DNA of 36,219 nucleotides, taken from positions 1 through 36,219 of the forward strand of contig NZ_JABSNM010000032.1 of assembly GCF_013294065.1 (NCBI RefSeq), written 5' to 3'. Below the pieces are notes generated by a model. It saw nothing but the letters and a program-made list of their open reading frames with translations. It searched no databases and was not told where the DNA came from. Below are positions 28,750-35,145 of this stretch, piece after piece (position 1 is the stretch's first letter; each line of letters opens with the position of its first letter). The position numbers and the translations under genes were made by a program. Source of the DNA: Sphaerotilus uruguayifluvii. Its GTDB lineage: Bacteria; Pseudomonadota; Gammaproteobacteria; Burkholderiales; Burkholderiaceae_C.

Positions 28750-29881
28750 CGGGGGTCACCTCGACATCGACACAGGGGTCGAAGGCCAGCGCGAGCAGAC
28801 GTGCGGCCTCGCCCTGGCGACCAGTATCCGGCAGCGCCGCCAGCGCCTGCGCCAGCGTGCCGCGCGGATGCGCATTCCATTCGGTGGGCGCCAGCACCTG
28901 CCAGGCGGCGACGCGCCGGCCGTCGGCCTCGAGCCGCACCCGGTGCAGCAGCAGGCCGCGCGCCATCTCGCACCAGGCCAGGCCGTCGCCGGGGCCGAGC
29001 GCCAGCGCGCCGCGCTGCAGCCGCCGTGCGCCGTCCGGCCCGGCCAGCCGCACCAGCTCGACCAGCCGCGCGCCGATGCGGCTCCAGGCGCTGGCGCCGG
29101 CCTGCGCGGCCTCGGCCGGCGGATCGGCCTCGCGGCACCACGGGCCGGTGTCGGGCACGCCAGCCGGCGTCGCATCGCCCGGCCGGTGCGGCAGGCGGCA
29201 GAAGCCGGCGTCGGCATCCATCGCGCGGGCCAGCGCGGCCCAGTCGGTCGTGCCGGGGCGCAGCGCCGCCGGGCCCGGCGTGGCCAGCGTGCGCGCCAGC
29301 GGCGCCAGCGCGGCCAGCGCATGCACCGGCGAGCCGGGATCGACCTCGCGGTGGCCGGCCTGTTCCTGCGCCCAGTGCGCGACGGCCTCGAGCCGATCGC
29401 ACGGCGCGGCCGCGTGCCGGCGCAGCCAGTCGGCCGGGGAACTGCCGAGCAGATGCCGCTGCAGCCAGGCCGGCAGCGCGGCGAGCCGCGCGATCGGATC
29501 GAGATCGTCGCGCCAGGGCGGGCTGGAACGCAGCCAGGCGGCGCCCGCGTCGGCACTCGTTCCGAGCCGTCGCGGCAGCTCGTGCCCCAGGCGCAGCAGA
29601 TGCTCGCGAGCGGTGCCCAGGCGCAGCGCCTGCGCGGCGACGGCCGCCTCGGCGGCGGACTCCGTCTGGCCGCGTGCGGCGCGCAGCGCGGCGCGAGCGC
29701 AGTCGCGGTGCGCGTCGGCGCACAGCGAGAACAGCGCGCCCAGCAGCGCCGGCAGGGTGTCGGCGTCGCGGCCCGGCGCCAGCCGGGCGAGCCAGTCGGG
29801 CCGCCCGCCGCTGATCGCCGGGCCGTCGCGGCGACCCGGGTGCAGGCGCAGATGGCCGGCCAGGGCGCGGGCGTCGGTCAT
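28742..29881 (-). CDS. hupK: Hydrogenase maturation factor HupK/HoxV
   Basis: The product has 379 residues. HupK/HoxV proteins are degenerate relatives of the hydrogenase large subunit that, with HoxL/HupF, act as a transient scaffold for the Fe(CN)2CO unit. Here the large-subunit-like end is clear: RGLLLHRVRLE, WQVLAPTEWNAHPRG and a vestigial AFDPCVDVEV where real large subunits have DPCxxCxxH. The N-terminal half is Ala/Arg-rich and diverged, as usual for the family. The ATG at 29881 overlaps the hupJ stop (ATGA). Confidence 0.88.
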   Translation of the reverse strand: MTDARALAGHLRLHPGRRDGPAISGGRPDWLARLAPGRDADTLPALLGALFSLCADAHRDCARAALRAARGQTESAAEAAVAAQALRLGTAREHLLRLGHELPRRLGTSADAGAAWLRSSPPWRDDLDPIARLAALPAWLQRHLLGSSPADWLRRHAAAPCDRLEAVAHWAQEQAGHREVDPGSPVHALAALAPLARTLATPGPAALRPGTTDWAALARAMDADAGFCRLPHRPGDATPAGVPDTGPWCREADPPAEAAQAGASAWSRIGARLVELVRLAGPDGARRLQRGALALGPGDGLAWCEMARGLLLHRVRLEADGRRVAAWQVLAPTEWNAHPRGTLAQALAALPDTGRQGEAARLLALAFDPCVDVEVTPDA

Positions 29882-30507
29882 CGCGTGCGCTCCCGGTCGG
29901 GCCCGCCCACCCCGTCATGCCAGCCGACCCCGTCATGCCCGCGCAGGCGGGCACCCACGAAGGGCGCCGCGGCTGGCGTGCGTGGGTCCTCGCCTTCGCG
30001 AGGATGACGGGGGGGGGAGGGTGGCGAGGGCGGCGAGGGTGTCTCGCTCCAGGACTGGCGCAGCAGCCGCATCACCTCGCGCGCGGTGGCCACCGCCGCC
30101 GGCTGATCCGCGAAGGCGAACATCGGCGAGAACAGCGAGGCCTGCTCCCAGGCGCCCAGGCCCTCGGCCTCGTGCGCGCCGGTGAAGTCCAGCGCGTGCT
30201 CGCCGTAGCGGCGCACCACCGTGTGGCCGAGCGGCGCCAGTCCGGCCGCCTGCAGCGCCGTGGCATCGTGGCCGTCCACCGGCTGCAGCGGCAGGCGCAG
30301 CAGGTTCATGAACCAGGGCGTGACCAGCACGCCGAGCATCGTCGGCGCCGCGCCCGGCGCGGTGCGCAGCGGATCCGGCCCGAAGCCGACCGCCTGCACC
30401 GACAGCGCCGGGTTCAGCACCGGCACGCCGCGCATGCGCGTGGTCGCGATGCGGCGGAACACCGCCTCGAGCCCGGCCAGACGCCGCTGCGGCGCGTCGT
30501 CGCTCAT
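29878..30507 (-). CDS. hupJ: Hydrogenase accessory protein HupJ/HoxT (HybE family) with a repeat-derived tail
   Basis: The product has 209 residues; HybE-family proteins are usually nearer 150-165. The conserved core runs from MSDDAPQRRL through LGVLVTPWFMNLLRLPL to EVMRLLRQSWSE at about residue 156. HoxT/HupJ helps mature the hydrogenase, especially in oxygen. After residue about 156 the frame passes through a Pro/Ser stretch encoded beside a C9 tract and then through a REPIN-like inverted repeat, giving a low-complexity tail (RHPREGEDP, APFVGARLRGHDG). The frame stays open and the stop still overlaps hupK (ATGA), so coupling is preserved. The start overlaps hupI. Confidence 0.88.
   Translation of the reverse strand: MSDDAPQRRLAGLEAVFRRIATTRMRGVPVLNPALSVQAVGFGPDPLRTAPGAAPTMLGVLVTPWFMNLLRLPLQPVDGHDATALQAAGLAPLGHTVVRRYGEHALDFTGAHEAEGLGAWEQASLFSPMFAFADQPAAVATAREVMRLLRQSWSETPSPPSPPSPPRHPREGEDPRTPAAAPFVGARLRGHDGVGWHDGVGGPDRERTR
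29932..30008. repeat. REPIN-like inverted repeat inside the 3' end of hupJ
   Basis: Two REP-like palindromes face each other: TGCCCGC-GCAG-GCGGGCA at 29936-29953 and TCCTCGC-CTTC-GCGAGGA at 29987-30004, with outer GTCAT (29932) and ATGAC (to 30008) and inner CACCCACG/CGTGGGT arms. Together they form a 77-bp imperfect inverted repeat with a short spacer. A partial extra copy, CCCCGTCATGCC, lies just left at about 29910-29921 and repeats at 29929-29940. It overlaps the hupJ coding frame. Confidence 0.8.
30009..30017 (-). repeat. C9 homopolymer (G9 on plus strand) in hupJ
   Basis: Nine consecutive G on the plus strand, read as C9 in hupJ, immediately before the REPIN-like element. Tracts of this length are prone to slipped-strand length change, which here would shift the frame of the HupJ tail and move its stop codon relative to hupK. 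Confidence 0.85.
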
Positions 30508-30752
30508 CGCGGGGCGTCCTCGGCGATGACCATGAACTGCTCGGCGTCGCCGTCGCATTCCGGGCAGCGCCAGTGCGCCGGCAGCGCGGTGAAGGGCGTG
30601 CCGGGCGGGATCTGCCAGACCTCGTCGCCGACCGCCGGGTCGTAGACCCACCAGCAGATCTTGCACTCCAGGCGCGCGTCGGCCGGCAGCCGGGCGGCGT
30701 CGCCCAGATAGCTGCCCTCGAAGCGGGCGGGCGGGTTCGGGGCCGTGCTCAT
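30504..30752 (-). CDS. hupI: Hydrogenase rubredoxin HupI/HoxR
   Basis: The product has 82 residues and is a rubredoxin with a single Fe(Cys)4 site, Cys30/Cys33 (ECKICWWVYDP) and Cys63/Cys66 (HWRCPECDG). An N-terminal extension of about 25 residues precedes the domain, as in other hydrogenase rubredoxins. In relatives it supports maturation of the oxygen-tolerant small subunit under air. The ATG at 30752 overlaps the hupH stop and its stop overlaps the hupJ start, both ATGA. Confidence 0.95.
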   Translation of the reverse strand: MSTAPNPPARFEGSYLGDAARLPADARLECKICWWVYDPAVGDEVWQIPPGTPFTALPAHWRCPECDGDAEQFMVIAEDAPR

Positions 30753-31648
30753 GCCTGCTCCACCCACTGCAGCACCTCGGTCAGCCGCTCGGCCGAGTCC
30801 TCCAGGTCCTCGCGCGCCGCGCAGGCGACCTCCGGGATGCCGCAGACCTCGACCGAGTTGAGGATCACCGTGTCCTGCGAGTTGTAGTAGACGACCCGCC
30901 AGGTGTTGAGCGCGCGCGCGTTGGTGATGCGGCAGTTGCCGTAGCCGCGCGACAGGATCACCACCCGGCCGGTGCCGAGCTGGTGGTCGATCCAGGCGAT
31001 GTCCTGCGGCGTGACCGGCAGCAGCGTCAGGTTGACCACCTCCGGCGGCTGGCCCTCGCGCCAGTGCTGGCGGTGCTCGGCCAGCTCGACCAGGATGGAG
31101 GGCGCATTGAGCACGTCCGGCGGCAGCGGCGCGTCCGGCGCGGGCACCGGCACCGGACGGGTGTCCTCGCGCGCGGCGCGGCGCAGCACCGCCGGCACCG
31201 CGCCGAGCTCGATGCTGTCGTGCACCGTGCCGTCCTCGCCGGTCTCGACCACCCGCCAGACGCCGGCGAAGACCGACTCCTGGATGCGCACCCGCGCACC
31301 GGCGTCGAGCCGGTCGGGCGCGGCCAGCACCTGGGCGCTGACCTCGCCCTCGCCGAGCACCTGGTTGACCAGCGCCAGATCGTCCGCGCCCAGGCCGTCG
31401 AGCCGGACCGGCTCGACCGTCTCGCCGGCCAGAAGCGCCTGCAGCCGCTCGAGCGCCTGCGTCAGCACGCCGACCGCGCCGGCGTGACCGGCCAGCGCCT
31501 CCGGCTCGGGCAGCGCCGGCGCGCGGTAGGTGCTCATGCCCTGCGGCATGGTGATGTAGTCGAGCTGTTCCTCGTCGTCCTGGCTGCCGGGGCCGAGGGC
31601 CACCACCGGAATGGGAAAGGGGCGGGCGGAAGAGAAGGGGGTGTTCAT
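30749..31648 (-). CDS. hupH: Hydrogenase expression/maturation protein HupH/HoxQ (HyaF family)
   Basis: The product has 299 residues. Recognisable HupH motifs are near the N-terminus (LDYITMPQGMSTYRAP) and in the C-terminal domain (PQDIAWIDHQLGTGRVVILSRGYGNCRI; NTWRVVYYNSQDTVILNSVEV). HoxQ/HupH works with HoxO/HupG as a chaperone of the small-subunit precursor. The ATG at 31648 has a GGAGAC site and gives the standard start. It follows hupG by 55 nt and overlaps hupI. Confidence 0.93.
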   Translation of the reverse strand: MNTPFSSARPFPIPVVALGPGSQDDEEQLDYITMPQGMSTYRAPALPEPEALAGHAGAVGVLTQALERLQALLAGETVEPVRLDGLGADDLALVNQVLGEGEVSAQVLAAPDRLDAGARVRIQESVFAGVWRVVETGEDGTVHDSIELGAVPAVLRRAAREDTRPVPVPAPDAPLPPDVLNAPSILVELAEHRQHWREGQPPEVVNLTLLPVTPQDIAWIDHQLGTGRVVILSRGYGNCRITNARALNTWRVVYYNSQDTVILNSVEVCGIPEVACAAREDLEDSAERLTEVLQWVEQA

Positions 31649-31703
31649 CGGGGTCTCCGCGGATCGGGGGATCGGGATCGGTGGGGCGGCCCGGCGGGGC
31701 CGT

Positions 31704-32186
31704 TCAGTGGCAGGACGGCGCATCCGCCCCGGCGCCGGCCGCGGCGATGCCGATCGGTGCGCGCGTCGGCGTGCGTGCGAGCATCTCGCCGACCCGCGCC
31801 ACATAGTCGATCCAGTCGTGCATGCCGTCGAGCGCGCCCAGATAGCGGCCCTCGCGCAGGAAGATCAGCACCGGCCAGCGCTGCGAGCCGTGCTGGCGCG
31901 CCAGCGCCTCCTCGTGCTCGCGCGCGGCCACGCCGATCTCGAAGCGGTCGCCGTGGGCGCGGCGCAGCTCGGGCAGCACCACCGCCACGTCCAGCGCCTC
32001 GGGAAACCGCACCGTGTCGCCGCCGAGCAGCAGCACCCGGTCGCCGCCCTCGGCGGCCCAGGCCGCGCAGCGGTCGGGCGTGACGACGCGGGCGCCGAAC
32101 TCGCGCACCAGGCGCGCGAACAGCGGGTGCAGGTCGGCGGCGGGATCGGCCGTGCCGACGGTCGGGTCGATGACGGGAGAGTTCAT
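31704..32186 (-). CDS. hupG: Hydrogenase small-subunit chaperone HupG/HoxO (HyaE, thioredoxin-like)
   Basis: The product has 160 residues with a thioredoxin fold but no CxxC redox motif, as is normal for HyaE/HupG. Core segments are VLLLGGDTVRFPEALDVAVVLPEL, FEIGVAAREHEEALARQHG and WPVLIFLREGRYLGALDGM. These proteins bind the Tat signal of the small-subunit precursor and delay export until assembly. The ATG at 32186 overlaps the hupF stop (ATGA). The C-terminus (GADAPSCH) is a short flexible tail. Confidence 0.93.
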   Translation of the reverse strand: MNSPVIDPTVGTADPAADLHPLFARLVREFGARVVTPDRCAAWAAEGGDRVLLLGGDTVRFPEALDVAVVLPELRRAHGDRFEIGVAAREHEEALARQHGSQRWPVLIFLREGRYLGALDGMHDWIDYVARVGEMLARTPTRAPIGIAAAGAGADAPSCH

Positions 32187-32575
32187 CGCGGAAGTTCCGT
32201 GTTCGTGGAGGACAGGGGGGAAAGGTCGGGCGCAGGCGCGGGAGCGGGGGCAGGCGCACCGGTCAGCGCTGCCAGCGCGGCCGCGTCCATCGCCGAGGGC
32301 AGCACGAAGGCGGCGGCCGCGTCGGCGGGCAGCAGGCCGCTCATCGCGCCGGCGACCAGGTCGAGCGTGGCGTCGATCTCGGCGGCGCGCTGCGCGTCCA
32401 GCCGCTCCTGCACCCGGTCGAGAAAGACCAGCACCCACTCGCCGGGCGCGCAGGCGCCGACCAGCGCGGTGTCGACCGCACGTTCCTCTCCGCGGCCGGC
32501 TACCCGGACCCAGCCGGCCGGCAGCGTCTGGCCGGGCGCGGGCGCGATCACCTTCATCGGCAGTCCGACGCACAT
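32183..32575 (-). CDS. hupF: HypC-like hydrogenase chaperone HupF/HoxL
   Basis: The product has 130 residues. It begins MCVGLPMKVI, with the essential Cys2, and belongs to the HypC/HupF family; the core is followed by GEWVLVFLDRVQERLD. Unlike HypC, it has a C-terminal extension ending in a Pro/Ala-rich stretch. In Cupriavidus, HoxL with HoxV transfers the iron unit to the large subunit. The ATG at 32575 is 1 nt after the hupD stop and the gene overlaps hupG, so it is tightly coupled. Confidence 0.93.
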   Translation of the reverse strand: MCVGLPMKVIAPAPGQTLPAGWVRVAGRGEERAVDTALVGACAPGEWVLVFLDRVQERLDAQRAAEIDATLDLVAGAMSGLLPADAAAAFVLPSAMDAAALAALTGAPAPAPAPAPDLSPLSSTNTELPR

Positions 32576-32576
32576 G

Positions 32577-33281
32577 TCAGGCTCCCGCGGCGCTGCGCGC
32601 CGTCGGCGGCATGAAGCGCTCGTCGCCGATGCGGCAGGCGGCGGCGGCGGCGGGCCGGCCGGCCTCGTAGGCCTGCAGCGACAGCGTCGGCACGGTGACG
32701 GCCTCGTCGGCATCCGGCGGCACGTCGCGCGGCAGGGGCTGCGCGCCCCAGGCCCGCAGCCGCTCCAGCGCCAGCGCCACCGCGTCGTCGACCGCCAGGC
32801 GCACCTTCGGGCGCAGGCTGCCGCCGTAGTCCTCGAGCTCCTCGGGCTGGCAGCCGATCAGCAGCACCTCGGCCGGATAGTGGCCGGTGAGCTGCGACAG
32901 CATCAGCACCTCCTGGAAGCCGGTCTGGTGCAGGCTCATCTTCTTCGCGCCGAGAAACTTCGGCACCTCCTCGTTCTCGACCTGGTGCAGCGTGCCGGGC
33001 GCCAGACCGTAGTCGACCGCGTCGAGGATCAGCAGCCGTGCGGCGGCCTGCACATGCTGGATCAGGTACAGGCCCTGGGTGCCGCCGTCGATCAGCTGCA
33101 CCTCGGGCAGGCCGGCGCCCTCGGCGAAGGCCCAGTGGCGCTGCAGCGCCTCGACGCAGCGCACGCCGAAGCCCTCGTCGGCCCACAGCACGTTGCCGAT
33201 GCCGAGCACGACGATCGGGCCGGGCGGCACAGGGATGTCACCCGAGGGGTGGCAGGTCGGTTCGGGCGTGTCGGATGTCAT
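32577..33281 (-). CDS. hupD: Hydrogenase large-subunit maturation endopeptidase HupD/HoxM
   Basis: The product has 234 residues. HupD cleaves the C-terminal extension of HupL once nickel is inserted. Nickel-sensing residues typical of HybD/HoxM are in place: Glu36 (GNVLWADEGFG), Asp87/Asp90 (LDAVDYG) and His118 (KKMSLHQTGF). The first about 20 residues precede the conserved VVLGIGN and are probably flexible. The ATG at 33281 lies 67 nt after the HigA-like gene. Its substrate, the HupL tail, is encoded at 35146-36219. Confidence 0.95.
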   Translation of the reverse strand: MTSDTPEPTCHPSGDIPVPPGPIVVLGIGNVLWADEGFGVRCVEALQRHWAFAEGAGLPEVQLIDGGTQGLYLIQHVQAAARLLILDAVDYGLAPGTLHQVENEEVPKFLGAKKMSLHQTGFQEVLMLSQLTGHYPAEVLLIGCQPEELEDYGGSLRPKVRLAVDDAVALALERLRAWGAQPLPRDVPPDADEAVTVPTLSLQAYEAGRPAAAAACRIGDERFMPPTARSAAGA

Positions 33282-33348
33282 GGCTGACCTCGGCGGTCGG
33301 AGGGGTTCAGAAGTTCGGAAGGATTCGGGCGGACGAGGGGCGTGCGTC

Positions 33349-33705
33349 TCAGCCGGCCGGGGGGCGCTGCACCGGCCGGTCGCGGCCCTCGCGCATGCGC
33401 TCGCGCAGTTCGCGCCAGTGGTGGTAGCTGTCCCAGCGCGCCTGAAGCTGCAGCCAGAACCCGGTGTCGACGCCGAAGGCCAGCGCGCAGCGGATGGCCG
33501 TGTCGGCCGACATCGCGCGCTGGCCCAGCACCAGCTCGCTGACCCGCCGGCGCGAGATGCCCAGCAGCCGCGCCGCCGCGCTCTGGCTGATGCCCAGCGG
33601 CATCAGGCAGTGGCGGTTCAGGAAGCGGCCCGGGTGCTCGGGCCGGCGCAGGGGCACGCCGCGTGGTGCAAGCGGCAGGGCAGGCAGGCGGGGGGCGGCG
33701 CGCAT
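33349..33705 (-). CDS. HigA/VapI-type XRE-family HTH protein, orphan
   Basis: The product has 118 residues. The region from about residue 30 to 95 matches HigA-type antitoxin/HTH proteins: LGISQSAAARLLGISRRRVS, then ELVLGQRAMSADTAIRCALAFG and FWLQLQARWD. No HigB-like toxin is adjacent. It sits between hupC (30 nt upstream) and hupD (67 nt downstream), both in the same direction, so it is co-transcribed with hydrogenase genes. Such genes are not part of the standard hup/hox set. It may regulate the operon, be a leftover addiction module, or control another target. An N-terminal Pro/Arg-rich stretch and a C-terminal Arg-rich tail flank the domain. Confidence 0.82.
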   Translation of the reverse strand: MRAAPRLPALPLAPRGVPLRRPEHPGRFLNRHCLMPLGISQSAAARLLGISRRRVSELVLGQRAMSADTAIRCALAFGVDTGFWLQLQARWDSYHHWRELRERMREGRDRPVQRPPAG

Positions 33706-33735
33706 CTCGGCTCGGGCTTTCAGGCAGCGGACGGG

Positions 33736-34476
33736 TCAGTCCTTGAAGGTGCGGTAGCCCGAGATCATCGTGCTGACGATGCTCTGGCGGCCCATGATGT
33801 CCTCGCGGATCGCCGCATAGATGTGAAGCGTCACGAAGATCGCCATGCCCCACATGCCCATGCGGTGCCAGGTGTGCACGTCCTGCGACTGGCCCATCAG
33901 CGGGATGACCCAGCCGAAGAGCCGGTCGGCCCAGGAGCCGCCGCCCAGACCCTCGCCGTACATCGCGAAGCCGGTGCAGACCATGAACACCGAGAACAGG
34001 AAGAAGCCGCAGAACATCGCCAGCCGCGCCATCGGGTTGTGGCCGACGTACTGGTTGGGCTTCGGCACCAGGAACAGGTACCAGCCGATCATCCGGAACA
34101 CTTCCTTCCAGTACGCGGGCGTCAGCAGCGGCAGCGTGAACAGCTCGCGCGCGTGGTGGTTGCCCACCAGCGCCCAGTAGATCCGCCCGAGCAGGCCGAC
34201 CGCGAACACATAGGCCGCGGCGAAGTGCGCGAAGCGGATGTAGCCCATCAGGAAATGGTCGCTGGCCTCGCCGGGCATCGTCGGCAGCGGGCGGCCGATG
34301 AAGTAGCCGGTGACGGCCAGCACGGTGATCGCCAGCGCGTTGATCCAGTGCCAGACGCGCACCGGCGCCTCGTACACGTAGACCGACTTGATCGAGCGGC
34401 CGTGCGCGACCGCGTCGGCGTCGATGCCGGTGGCGCCGGCCAGCTTCTGCGAAGTCGGCGAAGCGTGACTGCTCAT
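33736..34476 (-). CDS. hupC: Ni/Fe-hydrogenase b-type cytochrome HupC/HoxZ
   Basis: The product has 246 residues. It anchors the hydrogenase to the membrane and passes electrons to quinone. It has about four membrane helices with His residues for two b hemes: RVWHWINALAI (first helix), YIRFAHFAAAYVFAVG, and DVHTWHRMGMWGMAIFVTLHIYAAI near the C-terminus. The ATG at 34476 follows hupE by 43 nt. Normally it directly follows hupL; here hupE intervenes. Confidence 0.95.
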   Translation of the reverse strand: MSSHASPTSQKLAGATGIDADAVAHGRSIKSVYVYEAPVRVWHWINALAITVLAVTGYFIGRPLPTMPGEASDHFLMGYIRFAHFAAAYVFAVGLLGRIYWALVGNHHARELFTLPLLTPAYWKEVFRMIGWYLFLVPKPNQYVGHNPMARLAMFCGFFLFSVFMVCTGFAMYGEGLGGGSWADRLFGWVIPLMGQSQDVHTWHRMGMWGMAIFVTLHIYAAIREDIMGRQSIVSTMISGYRTFKD

Positions 34477-34519
34477 CGTTGTCTCCTCGTTGGTGGCCGG
34501 ATGCAGGGGCGCTGGGGGC

Positions 34520-35113
34520 TCAGGCGCGAGCCAGCAGCATCAGGCCGGCCAGGCCGACCGCGCCGCCGAGCGCGTGCCAGGCGCGGACCTGCAGGTCCGC
34601 CATCGCCCGGCCCAGGCCGAGGCCGGCGGCGTGCAGCAGCGCGGTCGTCGCGACGAAGCCGGCGGCGTAGCCGGCGAACAGGCCGCCGGCGGGCAGCTCG
34701 GCGCCGTGCGCCAGGCCGTGCATCAGCGCGGCCGCGGCGGTCAGCGCCAGGCCGGCGCCGACCGGCACCTGCCGCGCGAAGGCCAGCATCAGGCCGAACA
34801 GCAGCACGCTGGCGGCGATCGCGCTCTCGCCGAAGGGCAGCGCCAGGCCGGCCGAGCCGGCCACCGCGCCGGCCAGCAGCGCGGCCAGGAAGGTCGCCGG
34901 GCCGGCAGCGCGCCGACCGGCCGGCAGCGCCACCGCCGACCAGGTGCCGACCGCCACCATCGCCAGCAGGTGGTCGAGGCCGAGCGGGTGCGCCAGGCCG
35001 GCGAACAGGCTCTCGGTGCCGTGGCCGGTGTGGGCCTGCGCGGCGCCGGTGGCGGCCAGCGCCGCGACCGCGCCCAGGGCGCGCAGGATCGTCTTCTTCG
35101 TGTTCAGGGTCAT
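34520..35113 (-). CDS. hupE: HupE/UreJ-family nickel permease
   Basis: The product has 197 residues. An N-terminal signal-like helix ends near AQA-HTGHG, exposing a His-rich start in the mature protein, followed by several membrane helices. The family motifs HPLGLDHLLAMVAVG and LMHGLAHGAELP carry His/Asp residues proposed to bind nickel. HupE of Rhizobium mediates nickel uptake for hydrogenase. GAGGAG lies 6 nt before the ATG at 35113; an ATG at 35119 abuts that site and is less likely. It is placed between hupL and hupC rather than after hupD as in Rhizobium. Confidence 0.92.
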   Translation of the reverse strand: MTLNTKKTILRALGAVAALAATGAAQAHTGHGTESLFAGLAHPLGLDHLLAMVAVGTWSAVALPAGRRAAGPATFLAALLAGAVAGSAGLALPFGESAIAASVLLFGLMLAFARQVPVGAGLALTAAAALMHGLAHGAELPAGGLFAGYAAGFVATTALLHAAGLGLGRAMADLQVRAWHALGGAVGLAGLMLLARA

Positions 35114-35145
35114 GGACATCTCCTCGGGGGACGGGTCGCCGCGCT

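Noticed and set aside
28742-29881. hupK region as the missing HoxC large subunit
   Set aside because: It lacks the N-terminal and C-terminal nickel-binding cysteine pairs of a catalytic large subunit and sits in the usual HupK/HoxV position between hupJ and hypA.
29878-30507. hupJ as a frameshifted pseudogene because of the inserted repeat
   Set aside because: The frame is open through the repeat, the conserved core is complete, and the stop keeps the overlap with hupK.
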